DNA of 64,000 nt from Psychrobacillus sp042885655. GTDB lineage: Bacteria; Bacillota; Bacilli; Bacillales_A; Planococcaceae. A program made the translations under genes and the position numbers. Positions 59,024 through 64,000 of this stretch are shown here, one piece after another; positions within the stretch are counted from its first letter, which is position 1; each line of letters begins with the position of its first letter. The stretch covers positions 124,001 through 188,000 of the forward strand of contig NZ_JBHVRO010000004.1 of the NCBI RefSeq assembly GCF_042885655.1, read 5' to 3'. The notes under the pieces are model-generated. The model was not told the DNA's origin, did not search any database, and was given only the letters and a program-made list of their open reading frames with translations.

Positions 59024-59517
59024 AATTATTAACGCCAGCCGACGCAAGTTCGTATTGGGAATTAAGATTAGAAGCATTACAGTTAAGTCCAGAAGCATTT
59101 GCCTCAAGTTACGAGGATGCAATACAAAGAATCAATCCAATTGAACAAGTGGAAAATAATCTTCGAACTGAAGGAAACTATACATTTGGGGCATTCGATC
59201 AGAATAAGCTTATTGGGGTGATTACTTTAGTCCAAGAAAATTCTTTAAAACTGAAACATAGGGCTAATATTTTTGCCATGTATGTAAGTCCAGAGACGCG
59301 TGGGCAAGGTGCCGGCAAAGCATTGCTCACTGAAGCAATAAATAAAGCTAAAACAATAGAAGGAATTGAAAAACTTAATCTGTCTGTTGTATCAACCAAT
59401 GAAGCAGCAAAGAATCTTTACACGCAACTAGGTTTTAAAGTTTTTGGGGTTGAAGAAAAAGCAATAAAATTAAAAGATAAATATTACGATGACAATCATA
59501 TGGTACTATTTTTATAA
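59014..59517 (+). CDS. GNAT acetyltransferase
   Basis: A 167-residue GNAT protein. MEIKLLTPADASSYWELRLE opens it, IFAMYVSPETRGQGAGKALL is strand 4 and the acetyl-CoA loop R-G-Q-G-A-G, and LNLSVVSTNEAAKNLYTQLG with FKVFGVEEKAIKL is the C-terminal part. AGAGGAG precedes the ATG. It overlaps the nucleotidyltransferase gene by 10 bp, so its translation is coupled. The three-gene set of acetyl-, nucleotidyl- and acetyltransferase looks like an antibiotic-modifying unit, but the substrates are not known. Confidence 0.87.
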   Translation: MEIKLLTPADASSYWELRLEALQLSPEAFASSYEDAIQRINPIEQVENNLRTEGNYTFGAFDQNKLIGVITLVQENSLKLKHRANIFAMYVSPETRGQGAGKALLTEAINKAKTIEGIEKLNLSVVSTNEAAKNLYTQLGFKVFGVEEKAIKLKDKYYDDNHMVLFL

Positions 59518-59615
59518 TTCAAAATGGTATAAAAAGATAGTGGAAGCGGAAAAGTTAGATTTAAGTCAATCATTCTTTTTACTATATTCACGTTTGGATT
59601 TGTCTTTCTATAGGA

Positions 59616-59648
59616 GAAAATTCGCTAAAAGATTACTTCTTAGCGAAC
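59616..59648 (-). terminator. Hairpin at the end of the VanZ-like gene
   Basis: TTCGCTAA and TTAGCGAA form a perfect stem around 11 bases; on the minus strand it is followed by TTTTC. Confidence 0.65.
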
Positions 59649-60106
59649 TTTCTTTGTTTTATAGTTTTAATAAGCTTCCATATTAGAAGTCCGGTAATGG
59701 CACCTGCTGTATCAAGCATAACATCTTGAGAAGTGGCTGTTCGTCCGCTTGTTAATGACTGGTGAAATTCATCGGCAATTGCAAAGAGCATCGTGAGAAT
59801 TGCTGCACTCAGTGTTCGATATTTGAATCTAGGTAATGCAGCATAAACCGCAAGAGCAATCATTCCAAAATAACAAAAATGTGTACCTTTTCGAATTAAA
59901 AACTCTACAAAGGGATAGTAGCCACGTTCTTCAATAGATACTAGAATACCCCAATATGGAATGTGGAAATGAGACAGAAAAGATTCAAACGGCTTATTTG
60001 GTAACCACTTTTCCAATGTTCCTACAAGTGATTGCTGTTCTGGTGTTTGTCCTGATGATATAAATACAATAATAAGTAATATTAGTAGAGGAATTATTTT
60101 TTTCAT
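59633..60106 (-). CDS. VanZ-like membrane protein
   Basis: A 157-residue protein with an N-terminal membrane segment and three more after residue 70. RKGTHFCYFGMIALAVYAAL and FAIADEFHQSLTSGRTATSQ, then DVMLDTAGAITGLLIW, form the VanZ family core (H-x-x-x-Y ... D-E-x-H-Q ... R-x-x-x-x-x-D-x-x-x-N/D-x-x-G). Family members include the teicoplanin-resistance protein VanZ, but most are of unknown role in the cell envelope. It lies alone, convergent with the resistance-like operon. The end of the gene forms part of a hairpin. Confidence 0.87.
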   Translation of the reverse strand: MKKIIPLLILLIIVFISSGQTPEQQSLVGTLEKWLPNKPFESFLSHFHIPYWGILVSIEERGYYPFVEFLIRKGTHFCYFGMIALAVYAALPRFKYRTLSAAILTMLFAIADEFHQSLTSGRTATSQDVMLDTAGAITGLLIWKLIKTIKQRKFAKK

Positions 60107-60200
60107 ACCAAAACAGTAACATAAAAGCAGGGAATTTTCATTCCTCCAAACTAAATAAGGTTATGCTAAAATTAAGTAAAAAGTGAGGGAGCTAAATATT

Positions 60201-60596
60201 ATGTCTAAAATCAATACTTTTCTAATGTTCGAAGGAAAAGCTGAAGAAGCAATCAATTTTTACACATCAATTTTCAAGCATTCGGAGATTATTCGAATTG
60301 CACGTTATGGAGCTAGCGGCCCAGGAAAAGAAGGAGAAGTATCACAAGCTGCATTCTCTATTAATGGACAAGAGTTTTTATGTACTGACAGTTTTGTCCA
60401 ACATGCGTTCACATTCACACCTTCTATATCTTTATTTGTGGAATGTGATTCGGAAGAAGAAATTGATGACGCTTATGCAAAGCTATTAGAGGGCGGGCAG
60501 TCATTAATGCCAATTGGCAACTATCCATTTAGTAAGAAATTCGGTTGGGTACAAGATAAGTTTGGTGTCTCATGGCAATTGAGTCTTGCTAATTAA
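60201..60596 (+). CDS. VOC / PhnB-like glyoxalase-superfamily protein
   Basis: A 131-residue protein of the vicinal-oxygen-chelate fold. INTFLMFEGKAEEAINFYTS is the start shared by PhnB and 3-demethylubiquinone-methyltransferase-like VOC proteins, and SLFVECDSEEEIDDAYAKLL with PFSKKFGWVQDKFGVSWQLS is the usual second half ending in D-x-F/Y-G-V-x-W. Members bind a metal and varied small substrates, and some protect against fosfomycin or bleomycin; this one cannot be placed. ATG 60201 follows GAGGGAG. Two bases after its stop a 21-bp tandem repeat begins. Confidence 0.88.
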   Translation: MSKINTFLMFEGKAEEAINFYTSIFKHSEIIRIARYGASGPGKEGEVSQAAFSINGQEFLCTDSFVQHAFTFTPSISLFVECDSEEEIDDAYAKLLEGGQSLMPIGNYPFSKKFGWVQDKFGVSWQLSLAN

Positions 60597-60597
60597 T

Positions 60598-60722
60598 TGA
60601 AAATCGGATGATGAACGAGAAGAATCGGATGATAAGCAATGAAAATCGGATGATGAGCGAGAAGAATCGGATGATAAGCGATGAAAATCGGATGATGAAC
60701 AAGAAAAATCGGATGATAAGCA
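60598..60722. repeat. 21-bp tandem repeat with a 42-bp higher order
   Basis: Six units are marked by AATCGG at 60602, 60623, 60644, 60665, 60686 and 60707, exactly 21 bp apart. Odd units continue GATGATGA and even ones GATGATAAGC, giving a 42-bp pattern. A frame from ATG 60608 to TAA 60736 is open (42 codons) because 21 is a multiple of three; it has no ribosome site. Confidence 0.93.
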
Positions 60723-60728
60723 ACACAA

Positions 60729-60789
60729 GTCGATAAAAAAGTATCACCTAGGAGTAATTATATTACTCCTAGGTGATACTTTTTCGACT
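60729..60789. terminator. Very long bidirectional terminator
   Basis: AAAAAGTATCACCTAGGAGT pairs with ACTCCTAGGTGATACTTTTT, and the outer AGTCGA with TCGACT adds to the stem. It ends both the VOC gene transcript and the convergent AraC-type gene. Confidence 0.95.
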
Positions 60790-61651
60790 ATTTAATAGGA
60801 ATCCAAATTTCTGAATAATAATCTGGACTAGACGCGTTTCCATCGGAATACACTTCTAGCTCTGGTGTACCTGCATGCTCGTAAGGGTTAGATGGAAACC
60901 ATTCAGAAAAAATTTGCTTCCAAGTGTTTTGCATAGCATCCGGCATTGGACCGTGTACTTCAAAAATTACCCATTTCGATGCTGGGATTTCCATTCCTGA
61001 AAAGTTTTCTGGTACATCGCCATCATGAGCTGTTGCAATCCAATAATCAATCAAGCTGTTCTCTTGATAATCCTTGTCTGCAACACAAACTCCTAATACA
61101 CCTTTTATTCCACCATTGTTTAATTGAAACAGTGAATTATCCGTGCCGTCTGCATTTACTTCATCCCAAAATACAGGGATACCTTGCAAGTTCTCCCCTT
61201 TTTGACAGTTGTACGTTCTTTTTATTCCAACAACTTGAAAACTTTCTTTTTCTTCAATTTTGTACTTCATCGGTTCGGCTCCTCTCAAGCTCACCTGGAT
61301 AACAAGGCGGTTGTATGATTTTAATTTACCTAACTTCTTTCGAGCTTCACTAGGCGTAACGCTATGTTGTTTTCGAAAAGCCTTTGTGAAAGCTTCGGGA
61401 GTATCGTAGCCATATTTATAGGAGAGATCAATTATTTTGCTGTCTGTATTCATTAATTCCTGTGCGGCTAAAGTTAACCGTCGTTGTCGGATATAATCTC
61501 CGACGGATATATTCGTTAAAATTGCAAACGTTCTTTGGAAATGAAATGCTGAAGAATTTGCTTCTTTAGCAATTTGTTCTATTTTCAACTCATCAAGCAA
61601 ATGAGCTTCAATATAGTTAATTGCCTTCTGAATCGACTCCACCCATCCCAT
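60788..61651 (-). CDS. AraC-family regulator with GyrI-like effector domain
   Basis: A 287-residue regulator. Residues 5-105 are the two-HTH AraC domain (LKIEQIAKEANSSAFHFQRT and DLSYKYGYDTPEAFTKAFRK), ending with SVTPSEARKKLG. The rest is a GyrI/BmrR-like ligand-binding domain (EPMKYKIEEKESFQVVGIKR ... PYEHAGTPELEVYSDG). This plan, DNA-binding first, is that of Rob/SoxS-like drug-responsive activators. ATG 61651 follows AGGAG at 8 bases; GTG 61660 overlaps that site. No clear target is next to it, so it may act on itself or elsewhere. Confidence 0.9.
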   Translation of the reverse strand: MGWVESIQKAINYIEAHLLDELKIEQIAKEANSSAFHFQRTFAILTNISVGDYIRQRRLTLAAQELMNTDSKIIDLSYKYGYDTPEAFTKAFRKQHSVTPSEARKKLGKLKSYNRLVIQVSLRGAEPMKYKIEEKESFQVVGIKRTYNCQKGENLQGIPVFWDEVNADGTDNSLFQLNNGGIKGVLGVCVADKDYQENSLIDYWIATAHDGDVPENFSGMEIPASKWVIFEVHGPMPDAMQNTWKQIFSEWFPSNPYEHAGTPELEVYSDGNASSPDYYSEIWIPIK

Positions 61652-61767
61652 GGCCCTCACTCCTATTAATATAATAAATTGTAATTAACAATGAATCCTG
61701 TCATTTTGTGCTAACTTTGGACTGATTCAATTTTTTCAAATCAGGCAATAGCAGAAGGCAATTTTGT

Positions 61768-62154
61768 TTAAGAGAGAATTATATCCACAATTTCCCGGGG
61801 GCGAACATCAAAAGAAAGAAGGTCATCTATATCCATCCATACTGGTTCATATGTTCCGCGTTCGATTGAAGTGTGTGTGTATTCTTCTCCTGTTCCTGTC
61901 CCAAAGTTTCCTCCTACAATATCTGCTAAGAAAAAATGTTGTGTACCATTTTGTTTTAATACTTTAAGCAGACGCTGGATTCGTACGATTACGCCAAGTT
62001 CTTCGTATGTTTCTCGTATAGCTGTTTGTTCCGGAGTTTCACCGCTCTCTATGCCTCCACCCGGAAATACATAATAAGTCATATGTGGCTTGGTTCTTTT
62101 GATAAGCGCTACACGACCATTTTCGATTATGATAGTGGCTCCTCGGTTTCTCAT
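61768..62154 (-). CDS. NUDIX hydrolase
   Basis: A 128-residue NUDIX protein. The Nudix box is seen as GGGIESGETPEQTAIRETYE plus ELGV, matching G-x5-E-x7-R-E-U-x-E-E-x-G-U. It cleaves a nucleoside diphosphate linked to another group; the exact substrate cannot be told. RNRGATIIIENGRVALIKRT forms the opening strands. I start it at ATG 62154 behind GAGGGG; the open frame runs 20 codons further up with no site. It is read leftward and stands alone. Confidence 0.92.
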   Translation of the reverse strand: MRNRGATIIIENGRVALIKRTKPHMTYYVFPGGGIESGETPEQTAIRETYEELGVIVRIQRLLKVLKQNGTQHFFLADIVGGNFGTGTGEEYTHTSIERGTYEPVWMDIDDLLSFDVRPREIVDIILS

Positions 62155-62343
62155 GTTTAATTCCCCTCGTATTTTCTTCTTTAATAGTAAAAGTATACCA
62201 AAAATTAATTGCAAAGAGTGATTAAAATGTATGTTCTGATATTATTGTATATTGATGGGAAATTCCCGTAGATGATAAATAAAGGATATTTTCAGGGTTT
62301 GTCTAATACTATTAAAATAGAAGATGTTGAAATGAGGGGTTAA

Positions 62344-63939
62344 ATGGAAAAGAATGAAACTCTTGAAAATCGAATAGAGCACTTGGAAGAACGCGTTCGT
62401 TTATTAGAAGAGCAGTTATCCAAGAAGAACTCCACTGTTCAGAATCAAAGGCCAATTATACATTCGAAACAACAAGAGAAAACAACAATTGAATGGGATG
62501 TTCTAATCTTTCAAAAAATCCTGCCACCTTTGTTTATAATTGTTTTTATTGTTGGTATCCTTTGGGCATTCAAAGCTGCCTCTGATTACGGTATATTAAA
62601 TGCGCAAGTAAAAGTTGTACTTGGATATGTGGTTGGTTTTGCATTAATCGGATTAGGTGTATGGCAAACAAAACAAAGCCGAAAAAATTTAGGACAAATG
62701 CTATTAGGTGGCGCTATTCCTGTTTTTATGTTGACTACTTTTGCTATGCATCAGCTTTATGATATGACAGGACCTGAAATATCTTTTTTTCTAAATGTAG
62801 TTTGGATTTTATTAGGATTATTTCTAACATATAAGTTCAAATCACAAGGAATTGGAATTGTTTCCACAGTTGGAGGAGTATTTGTTCCTTTTTTAATTAA
62901 TAGTACTTCGCCAAATATTCCGTTGTTTTCATTTTATGAAGCATTACTATTCACTATTTTTTTGTTGATTGCACTTAAATATAGTTACAAAGCTTTATAT
63001 TATGTCTCCGTTGTTTTCTTGCAAATAGCTATATTAGTATTTTTTATCTTTACAAATGTACCTGAAGCATTAAAGTGGCTAGTTGTATTACCGATATTAG
63101 TACAACATATAGCATTATTGGCTAGTTTTTTAAAGACAAAGCAGATGTTAAAAGATCAGGCATATACACTTTTTTCTGTTATGATTTTTACTGCCATGTG
63201 GACTCGGATTGTTTTCACGGAAAATGAAGCATCCGTTTTAGTGGCAGGTATAGCAATTGTATATGGAATTTGCCTATATATGTACCGGAAGGATTTGATA
63301 CGTGCGCCTATCTTTATCGCGAACGGATTATTTGCTTTGTTAATTCTAATGCAACTTGTCGTAAACGATTTACTATTTGAAGGAATAATTGGAGTGAGTG
63401 TTATATACTTGCTTGTATATAAAAAATTCACTCATAAGTTACATATAATACTTTTTGGTTTCAGCTATTTCATTGGATTCTACTATGTATTATTAATCTC
63501 CATTACAAGTTGGTTTTCATGGGAAATGCTGCACTGGATAGTGTTTATTGCTGCAACTGCATATGAGATTTATATGCTTAAGGCAATTAGTAAACAAAAA
63601 AAATATATTGTTTTTAATATCGGTGTACCATATACAGGAGTTTTATTATTATACTTTCTTCATATGATTGCGATTATTATATCTGGAGAATTAGGAAGTA
63701 ATTTAGAACGTGTATTTACTAGTTCTTTATGGATTGTTGTAGCCATTCTTTTTATGGTAGGAAGTCGACGATTATTATTAGAACAAGCTAAATATGTGGG
63801 AGTGGGTATTTTATTCTTCACATTAGCAAAGATAATATTGTTCGACATTCCATTTGTTAACGTAGCCATCAAAGCGTTGTTATTCATTGTTCTTGGAATT
63901 GTGGGATTAATCGTGTCGCGTGCCTATTATAAAAAATAA
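62344..63939 (+). CDS. DUF2339 multi-spanning membrane protein
   Basis: A 531-residue protein. Residues 1-32 form a coiled coil (ENRIEHLEERVRLLEEQLSK), then a linker, then about 14-16 membrane segments. The first, FQKILPPLFIIVFIVGILWA, and the next two with GYVVGFALIGLGVWQTK and LGQMLLGGAIPVFMLTTFAM follow the DUF2339 plan; it ends with VAIKALLFIVLGIVGLIVSR. The family's function is unknown, although transport or envelope roles are suspected. GAGGGG precedes the ATG. It stands alone; 61 bases to the window end hold nothing I recognise. Confidence 0.82.
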   Translation: MEKNETLENRIEHLEERVRLLEEQLSKKNSTVQNQRPIIHSKQQEKTTIEWDVLIFQKILPPLFIIVFIVGILWAFKAASDYGILNAQVKVVLGYVVGFALIGLGVWQTKQSRKNLGQMLLGGAIPVFMLTTFAMHQLYDMTGPEISFFLNVVWILLGLFLTYKFKSQGIGIVSTVGGVFVPFLINSTSPNIPLFSFYEALLFTIFLLIALKYSYKALYYVSVVFLQIAILVFFIFTNVPEALKWLVVLPILVQHIALLASFLKTKQMLKDQAYTLFSVMIFTAMWTRIVFTENEASVLVAGIAIVYGICLYMYRKDLIRAPIFIANGLFALLILMQLVVNDLLFEGIIGVSVIYLLVYKKFTHKLHIILFGFSYFIGFYYVLLISITSWFSWEMLHWIVFIAATAYEIYMLKAISKQKKYIVFNIGVPYTGVLLLYFLHMIAIIISGELGSNLERVFTSSLWIVVAILFMVGSRRLLLEQAKYVGVGILFFTLAKIILFDIPFVNVAIKALLFIVLGIVGLIVSRAYYKK

Positions 63940-64000
63940 AGACCAAATCTTAAGTAAATAAGCTAAAATAACGATAATGATGTTTTTCATGATTCCCCCG

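Noticed and set aside
60598..60722. CRISPR array
   Set aside because: The 21-bp units follow each other without unique spacers.

Overview
The window looks like a chromosomal segment of a low-GC, endospore-forming, motile member of the Bacillota, most likely Planococcaceae (the Psychrobacillus / Lysinibacillus / Sporosarcina / Solibacillus group). The reasons are AT-rich codon use, strong AGGAGG ribosome sites, several T-box leaders, Fur, FapR, MarR, TetR and LacI type operators, a gamma-type spore-protein-like small gene, three chemoreceptors and a GC-rich intergenic element typical of that group. I see no rRNA, tRNA, phage, transposase or CRISPR array. The genus assignment is inference.

Layout. 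1-5555: end of a chemoreceptor gene, then a redox and drug-response block (MFS exporter with divergent TetR regulator, FMN azoreductase, MarR regulator with a divergent quinone-oxidoreductase-like gene and paired palindromic operators). 5567-9993: an ECF importer (T, fused double ATPase, S component) with a SAM hydrolase, read leftward behind a methionine-specific T-box. 10049-16630: acetyltransferases, a TPR protein, an alpha/beta hydrolase, a small kinase, and an ECF sigma factor paired with a ClpP paralogue. 16707-19986: a chemoreceptor and an HTH protein fused to a degenerate F1-ATPase beta-subunit-like domain. 20171-24338: a GC-rich repeat, small spore-type genes, a CorA-like membrane protein, a nested 82-bp repeat and a DMT transporter. 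24407-29191: Fur-controlled siderophore uptake plus a FhuF-like reductase. 29250-35026: polysaccharide genes. 35199-47491: a chemoreceptor, a Tubby-like protein, DMT and MATE transporters, a serine hydrolase, a glutamine-type ABC importer, an aminotransferase and tatA. 47603-50571: a LacI-regulated nucleoside hydrolase and ribokinase operon.

50752-59517 is the most unusual neighbourhood. It holds fabI behind a FapR box, a T-box-controlled E. coli-type MetRS without a C-terminal tRNA-binding domain, a CoA-disulfide reductase, three tandem threonine T-boxes in front of a ThrRS that lacks its TGS and editing domains, and an overlapping acetyltransferase / aminoglycoside-nucleotidyltransferase-like / acetyltransferase operon. 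Several of these look like spare or resistant versions of antibiotic targets, or antibiotic-modifying enzymes. 59633-63939 holds VanZ-like, VOC, AraC, NUDIX and DUF2339 genes.

The strongest candidate for something undescribed is the HTH / F1-beta-like fusion at 18946-19986. It keeps the adenine-site and C-terminal motifs of AtpD but has lost the Walker A lysine, which suggests a nucleotide-sensing regulator rather than an ATPase. A second theme is three unrelated intergenic arrays whose periods (20, 21, and 82 = 4 x 20.5 bp) are all close to two helical turns; each lies at or just after the 3' end of a gene.
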